Source of the DNA: BM520 sp964594665
Lineage (GTDB): Bacteria > Bacteroidota > Bacteroidia > Bacteroidales > BM520
DNA length: 64,000 nucleotides
Assembly: GCA_964594665.1 (NCBI GenBank)
Contig: CAZQNY010000001.1
Coordinates: 1-64,000 of the forward strand
Reading direction: 5' to 3'
The notes beneath the pieces are model-generated. The model worked only from the letters and a program-made list of their open reading frames with translations, was not told the DNA's origin and searched no databases. This document shows positions 41,978 to 50,262 of this stretch, piece by piece (position 1 is the stretch's first letter; each line of letters begins with the position of its first letter). The position numbers and the translations under genes were made by a program.

Positions 41978-44248
41978 CTAATATTTTATAAACCTTACAT
42001 ATGCTTTTGTTTCTTCAACATAAACAAAGTATACCCCGGGTTTAAAATCTGTGATATTGATTGTTGCCTCTGAATTATTCAGATTGATGTTTTGGATTTT
42101 TCTTCCTGCAATATCGGTTATAGACAATGTGGCTTCAGTTAAATTATTGATCTGTACATGTAAAATGTTATTTGCCGGAACCGGCCATACAGAAATTCCG
42201 TTGTTTGACAATTCTTCAATACTGCTTTCATTGTTGGAAGTGCCGGCAGTCGGACTGTTAAATGTGATCCATTGATCATCACCATCCTGTTCACGGCCAT
42301 ACGAGATATCGGTTTCCTGTTCCCCAAAATCAATTTCATCAATAAGTGCATATCCTGAAGCTTCAACATCAAAAAGCCCGATATATTCTCCGTCTTTCGA
42401 GAGTTTAAATCCGGCATGAAGGTCACCCTGGTCTTCATCTTTGTCGGCCCATATAAGGATAAAATCTCCGGGTTGCAAGGTGATATCCGGCAACATATAT
42501 TTATCCGGCTCTGCCGCATCGTCGGATAAAAACATTCCATCGAGATCAATAGCTGCAGAACCTCCGTTCCAAAGCTCTATCCAGTCATCATATTCACCAT
42601 ATTGGTCGGCAAGATACGTTTCGTTATCAGCCATGAATTCATTGATATACAAGGCATAATCGCCACCTTCCAGGATTTCAAACTGCTGAAAATCAGCAAA
42701 AACATACGATGTTTGCCCGATGTTGTCTGTTGCGGCAATATTATAGGATATTGTTGCTGCATAACCAGTTGCCGGTGCTGAACCACCGAAAATATGATCT
42801 CCTGCATCTCCGTCATTATGTAGCCCGTCGTCGTAAAGCTGCTCTGTAAGCACCTCACCACTATTAATCTGATATTGGAGTTCAACGGTCATATCCGGCT
42901 GGTCATCAATAACATATACTGAAACAACGAATTCTGAAAAAGCTCCAGGGGAATTTCTTTCAGGATATTTTATCACCGGATACATATTATAATTTTCAAG
43001 TTGACTTAGTGCTGATGATGCTCTGGCCGAGAGGTAAGGAATGATGCCTTTTTTTACATGACTGCCCCAGGATTCTGTGAATGAATTATTAAAGCTCTCT
43101 GTTGAAAAACCATAATCCAGCGGATAGTATGGGTCATTTGAGATATAAGGCAGTAGCGTGGAATGTAATGCTTCGATATATTGGACAAATGAGGTTGAAT
43201 TGATGATGCCCGTCAGCTCTTCAACATAAAACGAGTATTGATCCCTGAGAATAGGGTTACTCATAATATTATCATACAATGGCCGGGGTTCCCAGTCCGC
43301 ACCCCACGAATAGATATTCCTTGAATCCCAGCTAATCCCTGACCAGTCAATGCCCATAGTGTTATCAAGGTCATAAAGCAAAAACTCAAACCGCCCTGAT
43401 ATGGGGTTATGATATAGGTAGTAGTTGTTTTTATTATAGATGTAATCATCCCAGTGCCCTAAAACAACCTCCAGAGCCATGAATTTGAGGTACTCCTGAA
43501 CATTGAATATTTTGTTTAACTCATTGTAAAACTGATCCGGGGAGGTGTTGTCAATTGCTTTAATCAAATCCCTGAGCCCCGTATAGTCATCAATTTCTTC
43601 ATTAATTTTTAAATCATAAGCCCTGCGCCCTGAAAATTCTTCCTTATAGCTTTCCGGGTTATCACCTTTCCATGCTAAATCGGCAGGCCAGAGGCATTTG
43701 TACAGGTTTCCGTTTTTACTGTCAAAGTAGGTGCCGGTGAATTCTTCATCAATATGTTCCACATTAAGGTATAATCCATGATAGTTTCCATTAATATACA
43801 ATTGTACATGGTTAGCTCTGCTTCCGGGGAGGTCCCAAATGCGGGCAAGATCCCAGCCAATCCGGGCTCGGCATACAGAGGGGTCGTTGTGCTCTCCATT
43901 GAGGTTCATCTTTTCAAAACCATGAAAATCACCACCTTCAACAAATGTGTTAAAGGATAACTTAAAGGATTTTTTTGCTGAATAGCGTGATGTGTTTCCT
44001 CGTAAACGGAATCCTATATCTTCAAATGTTTCATTTTCTTCTGATGAAGTAAACATAAAATCAGCATGAAACTCAATATCACTCTCCGGGTGATCATAGA
44101 TCCAGTCCAGGGTATCCGGATTTATGTTTATATCAATTCGTGGTACTTCGGAAGTGATATAAACGGGTCCCTGATCCGGTAATTGAAACTGAGCAAATAC
44201 ACAAAGGCTTATATACAGGCTTAACAGTAAAGTAACGATTCTTTTCAT
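41978..44248 (-). CDS. CotH-kinase and lamin-tail protein secreted by T9SS
   Basis: A 756-residue secreted protein. Signal peptide 1-20 (ending VFAQ). Residues about 35-400 are a CotH-type protein kinase-like domain (FRLRGNTSR, KKSFKLSFN, INGNYHGLYLNVEHID, FEFLLYDLDNTMGID; the D-x-D motif is of kinase metal-binding type). A strand-rich region (about 430-510) follows, then a lamin-tail domain (about 525-645; INEFMADN, DDWIELWNGG, LSDD) and a type A T9SS sorting domain (last 70 residues). CotH proteins phosphorylate spore-coat proteins in Bacillus; whether this one is an active extracellular kinase is not known. The promoter is in the divergent gap with rimO. Confidence 0.88.
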   Translation of the reverse strand: MKRIVTLLLSLYISLCVFAQFQLPDQGPVYITSEVPRIDININPDTLDWIYDHPESDIEFHADFMFTSSEENETFEDIGFRLRGNTSRYSAKKSFKLSFNTFVEGGDFHGFEKMNLNGEHNDPSVCRARIGWDLARIWDLPGSRANHVQLYINGNYHGLYLNVEHIDEEFTGTYFDSKNGNLYKCLWPADLAWKGDNPESYKEEFSGRRAYDLKINEEIDDYTGLRDLIKAIDNTSPDQFYNELNKIFNVQEYLKFMALEVVLGHWDDYIYNKNNYYLYHNPISGRFEFLLYDLDNTMGIDWSGISWDSRNIYSWGADWEPRPLYDNIMSNPILRDQYSFYVEELTGIINSTSFVQYIEALHSTLLPYISNDPYYPLDYGFSTESFNNSFTESWGSHVKKGIIPYLSARASSALSQLENYNMYPVIKYPERNSPGAFSEFVVSVYVIDDQPDMTVELQYQINSGEVLTEQLYDDGLHNDGDAGDHIFGGSAPATGYAATISYNIAATDNIGQTSYVFADFQQFEILEGGDYALYINEFMADNETYLADQYGEYDDWIELWNGGSAAIDLDGMFLSDDAAEPDKYMLPDITLQPGDFILIWADKDEDQGDLHAGFKLSKDGEYIGLFDVEASGYALIDEIDFGEQETDISYGREQDGDDQWITFNSPTAGTSNNESSIEELSNNGISVWPVPANNILHVQINNLTEATLSITDIAGRKIQNINLNNSEATINITDFKPGVYFVYVEETKAYVRFIKY

Positions 44249-44263
44249 GGTCTGACTTTTTTA

Positions 44264-44271
44264 CAAATGTA
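44264..44271 (-). promoter_or_regulatory. Putative -7 box of the CotH gene
   Basis: TACATTTG on the minus strand, 15 bases before the ATG at 44248, in the 71-bp divergent gap with rimO. Confidence 0.5.
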
Positions 44272-44288
44272 AGGAATTTGTTATTGTT

Positions 44289-44296
44289 TACCTTTG
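44289..44296 (+). promoter_or_regulatory. Putative -7 box of rimO
   Basis: TACCTTTG, 23 bases before the ATG at 44320. It falls inside the longer open frame that begins at 44278, so it also supports the shorter protein. Confidence 0.55.
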
Positions 44297-44319
44297 CACT
44301 TTCAAGAAAGACGGAAGAA

Positions 44320-45615
44320 ATGAAAAAAGTCAATATTGTAACACTTGGTTGTAGTAAGAATACTGTTGACAGTGAGTCACTTGCGGGCCAGCTGCAGGGA
44401 CAGGGATATGAAATAACTTTTGACAGCGGTGAACTCTCTGATTATGTGATTATCAATACCTGCGGTTTTATAAATGATGCCAAAGAAGAAAGTATTGATA
44501 CGATCTTACGTTTCGCAGAAGCACGTAAAACAGGTCAGATCAGTCGTCTGGCGGTGATGGGCTGCCTTAGTCAACGCTATAAATCTGAATTACAGCATGA
44601 AATGCCGGAAGTAGATAGCTGGTATGGTGTTGACGAGCTAAAAAAAATCGTTTTGGATTTTGATGTTGACTGGCGTAAGGAGTTGCTTGGAGAGCGAATG
44701 CTCTCAACACCAAAGCATTATGCCTATGTTAAAATTGCTGAAGGTTGCGACCGCAAATGCTCCTTTTGTGCTATTCCCGGAATACGGGGACGCCATATAA
44801 GCAAAAAAGAAGATGATATCTCCCGTGAGTGTCGCGACCTGGTAAGGAGTGGCGTTAAAGAGTTGCTGCTTATTTCACAGGATCTTACCTACTATGGCAG
44901 AGATATATACGGTGAAAACCGACTTGCACCTCTGGTGAAACGACTTGCAGAAGAAAATCCCAACACATGGATCCGACTCCATTACACATTTCCTCTTGGC
45001 TTTGATGACGCATTAATAGAGGTTTTTAATACGCATTCCAATGTGGTGAATTACATCGATATTCCTTTGCAGCATATTAATACAAGAATACTGAAATCCA
45101 TGCGGCGTGGAATTGACGCCAACGGGACCATGAAGCTAATCAGGAAGTTCAGATCGATGATGCCGGATGCTGCTATACGAACAGCTTTTATTGTTGGATA
45201 TCCCGGCGAAACAGAAGAGGAATTTAACGAGCTAAAGGATTTTATTAAGGAATGCCGTTTCGAGCGAATGGGGATTTTTACCTATTCCCACGAAGAAGAT
45301 ACCTCCGCATATAATCTGGAAGATGATGTTGATGAGGAAACCAAAGACCAGCGTCGTGATATTTTAATGGATCTTCAGCAGCAAATTTCCCTTGAGCATA
45401 ATGTTAAAATGATCGGGAAAACTATGAAAATCCTGGTCGATCGCAAAGAAGGAGAGTTTTGGATTGGCAGAACCGAATATGACTCTCCGGAGGTTGATAA
45501 TGAGGTGCTAATCAGATGCAAGGAAACGGTAAACCTTGAAGGCTGTTTTTGTGAAGTAATGATTACTGACGCCGAGGACTATGATTTATATGCAGATCTG
45601 CTCAGGGTTTTGTAA
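44320..45615 (+). CDS. rimO: Ribosomal protein S12 methylthiotransferase RimO
   Basis: A 431-residue radical-SAM enzyme that adds a methylthio group to the conserved Asp of ribosomal protein S12. The N-terminal MTTase domain has cysteines in LGCSKNTVDSE and INTCGF, plus MGCL. The radical-SAM motif is EGCDRKCSFCAIPGIRG, and the C-terminal TRAM-like domain follows (MKILVDRKEGEFWIGRTEYDSPEVD, of which only the ends MKILVD and YDSPEVD are quoted as marks). The RimO call over MiaB rests on CAIPGIRG and on D-SPEVD in the TRAM region. The start at 44320 (MKKVNIVTLG) is the family start. Confidence 0.93.
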   Translation: MKKVNIVTLGCSKNTVDSESLAGQLQGQGYEITFDSGELSDYVIINTCGFINDAKEESIDTILRFAEARKTGQISRLAVMGCLSQRYKSELQHEMPEVDSWYGVDELKKIVLDFDVDWRKELLGERMLSTPKHYAYVKIAEGCDRKCSFCAIPGIRGRHISKKEDDISRECRDLVRSGVKELLLISQDLTYYGRDIYGENRLAPLVKRLAEENPNTWIRLHYTFPLGFDDALIEVFNTHSNVVNYIDIPLQHINTRILKSMRRGIDANGTMKLIRKFRSMMPDAAIRTAFIVGYPGETEEEFNELKDFIKECRFERMGIFTYSHEEDTSAYNLEDDVDEETKDQRRDILMDLQQQISLEHNVKMIGKTMKILVDRKEGEFWIGRTEYDSPEVDNEVLIRCKETVNLEGCFCEVMITDAEDYDLYADLLRVL

Positions 45616-45635
45616 TCACATATAAGGCCATAATG

Positions 45636-45666
45636 TTGAGTTTCTGACATATTCCCATTACTTTTG
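45636..45666 (+). promoter_or_regulatory. Bacteroidota-type promoter of the MORN-repeat gene
   Basis: A -33 TTG (45636-45638), 20 bp, then a -7 box TACTTTTG (45659-45666). The ATG follows 20 bases later at 45687. Confidence 0.68.
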
Positions 45667-45686
45667 TTGTGAAAAAATCAAACACC

Positions 45687-46475
45687 ATGAAAAATATTAT
45701 TCTCTTTACCGCTTTTTTGCTTTTTACAGCAAATTTATTTGCCCAACAACCGGAAAACACCTCAAATCCTCTTGGATATGAAGGTGAAATAAATATCACC
45801 GATGAAAATAATCTGAAACAAGGCTTTTGGGAAGAAAAAGAGGGAAGAAATCAGGCCTATGGAAATTATGTTGATAATGAAAAAGATGGCACCTGGATTA
45901 GCTATCATTATTCTAAAGGTATAGTTCATCAGATTCAGGAATATAATCACGGAAAGCTTGACGGGATATTCATTGAAGTGGATCGCAGAGGTTATTTTAC
46001 AGTGGAGAAACATTATAAGGATGGTAAATTAAATGGAAGATCCCGGAAATTTAACCGCGGTGCCACCATGCTCGAAGATGCCAACTATAAAGATGGACAA
46101 TTAGATGGCCTAAAAAGGACGTACTATTCCAACAAACCAGGCAAAGTCCTGGAAGAGGCTACTTACAAAATGGGCATCAAAGACGGACCCTCACGCTGGT
46201 TTGGTGAGAATGGTAATATGATTGCTGAATATACCTACGAAAATGGCCTGCTTAACGGTACCAATAAAACCTATTATGAAAACGGAACCCTTATGATAGA
46301 GGAACAATATAGCGAAAATGAACCAATTGGAGAATATGTCGAATATTGGCAAAACGGTATTGTTAAACTGAAAGGATCGTACGAAAACGGATTAAAAGAA
46401 GGAAAATGGTACTCATATGACGAGGCCGGAAAAGAAATTGGTGTTGCAAAGTATCATAAAGGAGAAGAAAAGTAA
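45687..46475 (+). CDS. Secreted MORN-repeat protein (YwqK-like)
   Basis: A 262-residue exported protein with a signal peptide (residues 1-19, ending LFAQ). The rest is a chain of about eight MORN_2-type repeats of 20-24 residues of the form Y-x-x-G-x-L-(N/D)-G (YKDGKLNG, YKDGQLDG, YENGLLNG, YENGLKEG). Proteins of this kind are often named YwqK antitoxins after a Bacillus protein, but no toxin partner is visible here and a structural or envelope role is more likely. The start at 45687 follows a good promoter; the longer GTG frame from 45669 overlaps it only slightly. The thioesterase gene follows 8 bp later. Confidence 0.85.
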   Translation: MKNIILFTAFLLFTANLFAQQPENTSNPLGYEGEINITDENNLKQGFWEEKEGRNQAYGNYVDNEKDGTWISYHYSKGIVHQIQEYNHGKLDGIFIEVDRRGYFTVEKHYKDGKLNGRSRKFNRGATMLEDANYKDGQLDGLKRTYYSNKPGKVLEEATYKMGIKDGPSRWFGENGNMIAEYTYENGLLNGTNKTYYENGTLMIEEQYSENEPIGEYVEYWQNGIVKLKGSYENGLKEGKWYSYDEAGKEIGVAKYHKGEEK

Positions 46476-46483
46476 GCTTTCGC

Positions 46484-46963
46484 ATGAGAAAAATCAAAAA
46501 TCCTTACGATAAAACATCCGGATATTATTGCTTTGGTTGCAGCCATGATAATCCTCACGGATTGCAGATGACTTTTTATGAAGATGGTGAAGAACTTTTT
46601 TGCAAATGGGATCCACAGCCTCGTTTTCAGGGATATAATAATATCTTGCATGGCGGTATACAGGCTACATTAATGGATGAAACTGCTTCCTGGCTTGTCT
46701 ATGTTAAGATGATAACATCAGGCGTTACCTCCCGGTTGGATATTAAATACAAAAAACCAGTACCAACCAACAGAGGAGAAATTACTTTGCGGGGGAAAAT
46801 AACAGAAATAAAACGTAACCTCGCATTTATTGAAATTCAACTTTTTGATCCTGACATGCAATTATGTTCTTCTGCGAAAGCAGTGTTTTTTACTTATTCA
46901 AAAGAATATAGTGTGAAAAACCTTGGGTTTCCTGAACATCCACAAATATATGAGGATGAGTAA
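46484..46963 (+). CDS. PaaI-type hotdog thioesterase
   Basis: A 159-residue hotdog-fold protein likely to hydrolyse an acyl-CoA. The N-terminal CFGCSHDNPHGLQM is a motif of a subgroup that carries two cysteines before the fold. GGIQATLMDETASW is the catalytic helix (HGG and the Asp/Glu after it), and RLDIKYKKPVP is the usual strand. The acyl substrate is unknown. It sits 8 bp after the MORN-repeat gene, most likely in the same transcript. Confidence 0.85.
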   Translation: MRKIKNPYDKTSGYYCFGCSHDNPHGLQMTFYEDGEELFCKWDPQPRFQGYNNILHGGIQATLMDETASWLVYVKMITSGVTSRLDIKYKKPVPTNRGEITLRGKITEIKRNLAFIEIQLFDPDMQLCSSAKAVFFTYSKEYSVKNLGFPEHPQIYEDE

Positions 46964-46977
46964 AATAATACAGATAT

Positions 46978-47002
46978 AAAAAAAGCGCTGATGATACAGC
47001 GC
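46978..47002 (-). terminator. Rho-independent terminator of the small lipoprotein gene
   Basis: Six-base arms gcgctg and cagcgc with a six-base loop; on the minus strand seven T follow. On the plus strand there is no T-run, so it serves the minus-strand gene. Confidence 0.85.
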
Positions 47003-47011
47003 ATAAGGAGT

Positions 47012-47257
47012 TTATTTGTACATAGGTGTTTTATGACTATCGGGCACGACATAGTTTTTGGGAGGTGACTTGGCAATCCGTTTCTTTGTTAAAGAAACCG
47101 GTGGCACTTTTGTATTTCCCGTACCGGTGTAAAATACACGTTTTTGTTTCATGCCAACAGGATAGTTTGTTGCAGATTTGCCAGTGCTACATCCTGAAAG
47201 CAGAATTACTGTAAAGATAAAAACGATTAGTGCTGTTAACGTTCTCCCTGATTTCAT
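47012..47257 (-). CDS. Small predicted lipoprotein
   Basis: An 81-residue protein: signal peptide with lipobox LSGC (Cys22 from the chosen start), then a basic, low-complexity tail (KQKRVFYTGTGNTKVPP, KKRIAKSPPKNY). The start at 47257 (MKSGRTLTALIVF) makes a normal lipoprotein signal; the frame continues upstream to 47296 through a CATATTTG box that looks like its -7 element with one mismatch. It has its own terminator. The function is unknown. Confidence 0.75.
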   Translation of the reverse strand: MKSGRTLTALIVFIFTVILLSGCSTGKSATNYPVGMKQKRVFYTGTGNTKVPPVSLTKKRIAKSPPKNYVVPDSHKTPMYK

Positions 47258-47426
47258 GTCTTTATGATTGTTATTAGAATGATCACAAATATGCACTTTT
47301 TTTTGTGAATATGAAAATTCTGTTAATTATAAAACGAAATTGCTTCTGTTTTATTTTTATTAAAGATTTTTGTTTTAGCAGAACATTTTTAAAATCATTT
47401 CGTTAAAGAAACTAAAAACCAGAATT

Positions 47427-48098
47427 ATGGCGAATAAAATAATGGATCCCATCGGCCGGTTAATGGGCCTGAGGTATAAATCACACCCCTGGCATGGTGT
47501 TGATATTGGCAATGATGCTCCGGATAAAGTGATGACGTTTATTGAAATGGTGCCTACTGATACCGTAAAATATGAAGTGGATAAAATTTCCGGCTACCTG
47601 AGAATAGACAGACCCCAGAAGTACTCAAATGTCGTTCCGGCGTTGTATGGTTTTATTCCACAAACCTTTTCCGGATCCAGAGTAGCAAAATTTTGTATGG
47701 ATAAAACCGGCAGAGAAGACCTGAGGGGTGATGGCGATCCTATCGATATTTGCGTCCTAACCGAAAAAACCATTCCCCATGGTGATATTCTTGTTAAAGC
47801 CAGACCCATTGGTGGTTTTAGAATGTTAGACGGGAATGAGGTAGATGATAAACTGATCGCTGTTCTTGAAAATGACACAGTATATGGCTCCTATGACTGC
47901 ATTAAGGATCTGCCGGATATGGTTGTAGAAAGACTGAAACACTATTTTCTTACTTATAAAGACCTTCCGGGTAAAGAGAGTGATGTTGAAATTACTGACA
48001 CCTATGGCTCTGATGAAGCAAAAGAAGTAATAAAATTCTCCATGGATGATTATGTGCATAAATTTGATAAACTTGATTCTGTGCTGTCGGATGTATAG
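47427..48098 (+). CDS. ppa: Soluble inorganic pyrophosphatase
   Basis: Hydrolyses pyrophosphate and so pulls biosynthetic reactions forward. It is a 223-residue family I enzyme of the slightly longer Bacteroidota form. Marks: the signature GDGDPIDICVL (three Asp that bind Mg), EMVPTDTVKYEVDK, YGFIPQTF, ARPIGGFRMLD and DDKLIAV. It is a stand-alone gene; the sRNA-like unit follows. Confidence 0.94.
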   Translation: MANKIMDPIGRLMGLRYKSHPWHGVDIGNDAPDKVMTFIEMVPTDTVKYEVDKISGYLRIDRPQKYSNVVPALYGFIPQTFSGSRVAKFCMDKTGREDLRGDGDPIDICVLTEKTIPHGDILVKARPIGGFRMLDGNEVDDKLIAVLENDTVYGSYDCIKDLPDMVVERLKHYFLTYKDLPGKESDVEITDTYGSDEAKEVIKFSMDDYVHKFDKLDSVLSDV

Positions 48099-48158
48099 GC
48101 CTTACAAGGCTCTACAGTTTAAATTAATAGAATAGATGTGAATTTATTAAATAAGTTG

Positions 48159-48188
48159 TTGGATAATTTGAATAATGAATTATTTTTG
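48159..48188 (+). promoter_or_regulatory. Bacteroidota-type promoter in front of no gene
   Basis: A -33 TTG (48159-48161), 19 bp, then TATTTTTG (48181-48188). It is a full consensus promoter that lies after ppa and 177 bases before the next start codon, and a terminator closes the unit before that gene. Confidence 0.6.
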
Positions 48189-48194
48189 TATTAC

Positions 48195-48338
48195 TATTTA
48201 TAGCAGAGACTGTTTATCAGTGGATTTTTATCTATTAAAACAAAAACATTAAAAATACTCTTGTGGTAGAGGGTTCCGAACATCAATTCGGAAATTGGTT
48301 AATTGCCGCGGAAAGATGAAGGTCTTCCGCGGTTTTTT
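48195..48338 (+). ncRNA. Candidate small RNA of about 144 nt
   Basis: The stretch between a consensus promoter (48159-48188) and a strong terminator (48306-48338) contains no open frame of useful length. It can form an internal hairpin with arms ttccgaa and ttcggaa (near 48271-48291) ahead of the terminator stem. I do not recognise it as tmRNA, 6S, RNase P, SRP RNA or a tRNA. It may instead be the 3' end of the ppa transcript; a promoter and hairpins alone do not settle this. Confidence 0.45.
48306..48338 (+). terminator. Strong rho-independent terminator
   Basis: Eight-base arms ccgcggaa and ttccgcgg with an 11-base loop, then six T. The last T begins the -7 box TATCTTTG of the next gene. 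Confidence 0.9.
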
Positions 48339-48345
48339 ATCTTTG
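48338..48345 (+). promoter_or_regulatory. Putative -7 box of the ATP-grasp-like gene
   Basis: TATCTTTG, 19 bases before the ATG at 48365. It overlaps the end of the terminator T-run, so the two units are packed without spare bases. Confidence 0.6.
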
Positions 48346-48364
48346 CACTTTCAATAATCATATT

Positions 48365-49261
48365 ATGGCTGCAGGCTTTAAATATAAACGGGGCATTTTT
48401 GCAAAATACCATAAGGCTATGCCTTTGCCTGAGCGGATCAGTAAAGATTTCAGATATGGCCTTCGGTATATTGTGAATTTGATTAAAACTAAAGGCATTT
48501 CCAAAAGAATGCTCGTATATCCACATTATCCCAGCTCCGGATCTACCATCTATAAAATCGCCAATCACCTCGGTTTTTCAATATCTAATATCCCACATAA
48601 AAAATACAATATCGCTGTTTACTGGGAGTATAATACTTACCGCAATGAATATCAATACCCGGAATCGCTGAAAAACATCCCTGTTATAAACCTTTACAGC
48701 CGTGATATTGGGAAAGTGTTTGTAGATGATGCGTTTAAGGATGTTTTTGGATACTCAACATTTATTGACCCTGAAACATACACCTTGCCATTTGTAAGAA
48801 AAAATGACATCAATGCAAAGCATGACGGACAGATTATCACTTCCGGGAACATTTCTCCTGAACCAGGATATATTTACCAGCGACTGATTGATAACAGTAC
48901 ATCTGACGGAATGGTTCTTGACTACCGTGTTCCCGTAATTATTAATACACTGGATTTTATTTATCTTAAATACAGAAGCAGGGAGGTTCGTTTTACAAAT
49001 TCAACATCCAGAACTGTTGTCAGAAAAATCAGTGACATTTTTTCACCTGATGAAATTGAAAAAATAAATCGTTTCTGTAAATCCATAAACCTTGAATACG
49101 GCGAATTGGATATTCTTCGCGATAATAACGACGGCAGAATATACATCGTTGATGTGAACAATACACCTCAGGGGCCTCCCAAACATTTAAACAGGACTGA
49201 TAACCGGCAGGCGATAATGAAAATGTCAGCAGCATTTAAAAGTTATTTTTTGAATGGCTAA
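48365..49261 (+). CDS. ATP-grasp-like protein of unknown function
   Basis: A 298-residue soluble protein. The C-terminal part resembles the end of an ATP-grasp fold: ELDILRDNNDGRIYIVDVNNTPQGPP (about 252-277) carries an Asp, a last-strand Asp and an Asn in the positions that bind Mg-ATP in that superfamily. A preceding strand (IINTLDFIYLKY, RFTNSTSR) may supply the Lys/Arg. The N-terminal half (LVYPHYPSSGSTIYKIANHLGFSISN) looks like the alpha/beta pre-ATP-grasp domain. Similar proteins elsewhere sit in polysaccharide or peptide-ligation loci; nothing here fixes a substrate. It overlaps the dus gene by 8 bp, so both are cotranslated. Confidence 0.6.
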   Translation: MAAGFKYKRGIFAKYHKAMPLPERISKDFRYGLRYIVNLIKTKGISKRMLVYPHYPSSGSTIYKIANHLGFSISNIPHKKYNIAVYWEYNTYRNEYQYPESLKNIPVINLYSRDIGKVFVDDAFKDVFGYSTFIDPETYTLPFVRKNDINAKHDGQIITSGNISPEPGYIYQRLIDNSTSDGMVLDYRVPVIINTLDFIYLKYRSREVRFTNSTSRTVVRKISDIFSPDEIEKINRFCKSINLEYGELDILRDNNDGRIYIVDVNNTPQGPPKHLNRTDNRQAIMKMSAAFKSYFLNG

Positions 49262-50204
49262 AAACCACAAAATATACCTGGCTCCATTGAGAGGATTTAC
49301 TGAACGACCCTTTCGTGATGCATTTTCTGAGCATTTTCATGGAGTTGACGCAATTCTGGCGCCATTTATTCCATTAGTGACTGTTGACTATGTAAATCCT
49401 TCCCGGTTAAAAGATATTTTGCCCAATGATGAGCATTTGCCCCTTATTCCTCAGGTAATAGGAAACGATGCTGATCAGATTATCCAAATGGCGGAGGTGT
49501 TTGAATCGTATGGCTATGATGAAATTAACTGGAACCTGGGATGCCCGATGCCGAAAATAACACGCAAAAACCGTGGCTCCGGGCTGCTGCGGTATCCGGA
49601 AAAAATCCATTCCATCCTGACAGAGGTTTTCGATCACGTGGATATTAAGGTCTCCGTAAAAACACGTTTGGGCTTTGCTGATAATACTGCATTTGAAGAG
49701 CTTGTAAATGTGTTTAATGATTTCCCGCTAACATCACTTACCGTACATACCCGAACCGGAGCCCAGATGTACACCGGTAAAGCCGATCCGGATTTTTTTG
49801 CTCCGTATATTGAGAAAATAAACGTTAAAGAAATAATCTATAATGGCGATATATTTACAATTGATGATTTTTATACCCTGAAAAAGCAAATGCCGGACAT
49901 CTCTTCCTGGATGATAGGCAGAGGTTTACTTGGAAATCCTTTTTTAGGGGAGTGGATTCAGTCAGGTAATTGTGAATTTTCAAAAGAACGATTCCTTGCT
50001 TTTCATTATACATTATTTCAAAATATTTCCCAATCGTCAGCATCCTCACGTATAATACTGAACCGTATGAAAGGGTACTGGACCCAGTTCCGTCATATGT
50101 ATTCTGATCATGAAAATATTCGCAATTGTATATTCAGATCGCAGGATGTAGACGATTTAATGGTACAAGCGGAAAAAATTATCAAATATGCAGCGATGAA
50201 ATAA
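49254..50204 (+). CDS. dus: tRNA-dihydrouridine synthase
   Basis: A 316-residue FMN enzyme that reduces uridine in tRNA D-loops. Marks: LAPLRGFTERPFR (FMN and start of the barrel), PQVIGNDADQI, NWNLGCPMPKITRKNRGSGLL (catalytic Cys, shown by NLGCP and RGSGLL), KTRLGF, VHTRTGAQMYTG (VH-R-T) and IGRGLLGNPFL. Which D position it modifies cannot be told. The 8-bp overlap with the ATP-grasp-like gene shows an operon of two. Confidence 0.92.
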   Translation: MAKNHKIYLAPLRGFTERPFRDAFSEHFHGVDAILAPFIPLVTVDYVNPSRLKDILPNDEHLPLIPQVIGNDADQIIQMAEVFESYGYDEINWNLGCPMPKITRKNRGSGLLRYPEKIHSILTEVFDHVDIKVSVKTRLGFADNTAFEELVNVFNDFPLTSLTVHTRTGAQMYTGKADPDFFAPYIEKINVKEIIYNGDIFTIDDFYTLKKQMPDISSWMIGRGLLGNPFLGEWIQSGNCEFSKERFLAFHYTLFQNISQSSASSRIILNRMKGYWTQFRHMYSDHENIRNCIFRSQDVDDLMVQAEKIIKYAAMK

Positions 50205-50212
50205 TACGTTTC

Positions 50213-50243
50213 TTGGATGCCCGGCTGCTAATTTCTAAATTTG
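50213..50243 (+). promoter_or_regulatory. Bacteroidota-type promoter of metH
   Basis: A -33 TTG (50213-50215), 20 bp, then TAAATTTG (50236-50243). The ATG is 19 bases further at 50263, so the leader is too short for a cobalamin or SAM riboswitch. Confidence 0.68.
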
Positions 50244-50262
50244 AAGCATAATAACTATCCTT

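Noticed and set aside
45687..46475. Antitoxin of a toxin-antitoxin pair (YwqK label)
   Set aside because: The protein is exported and built of MORN-type repeats; no toxin gene is next to it.
48265..48300. T-loop-like sequence (gggttccgaacatc) suggesting a tRNA
   Set aside because: No acceptor stem, D-arm or anticodon arm could be fitted around it.
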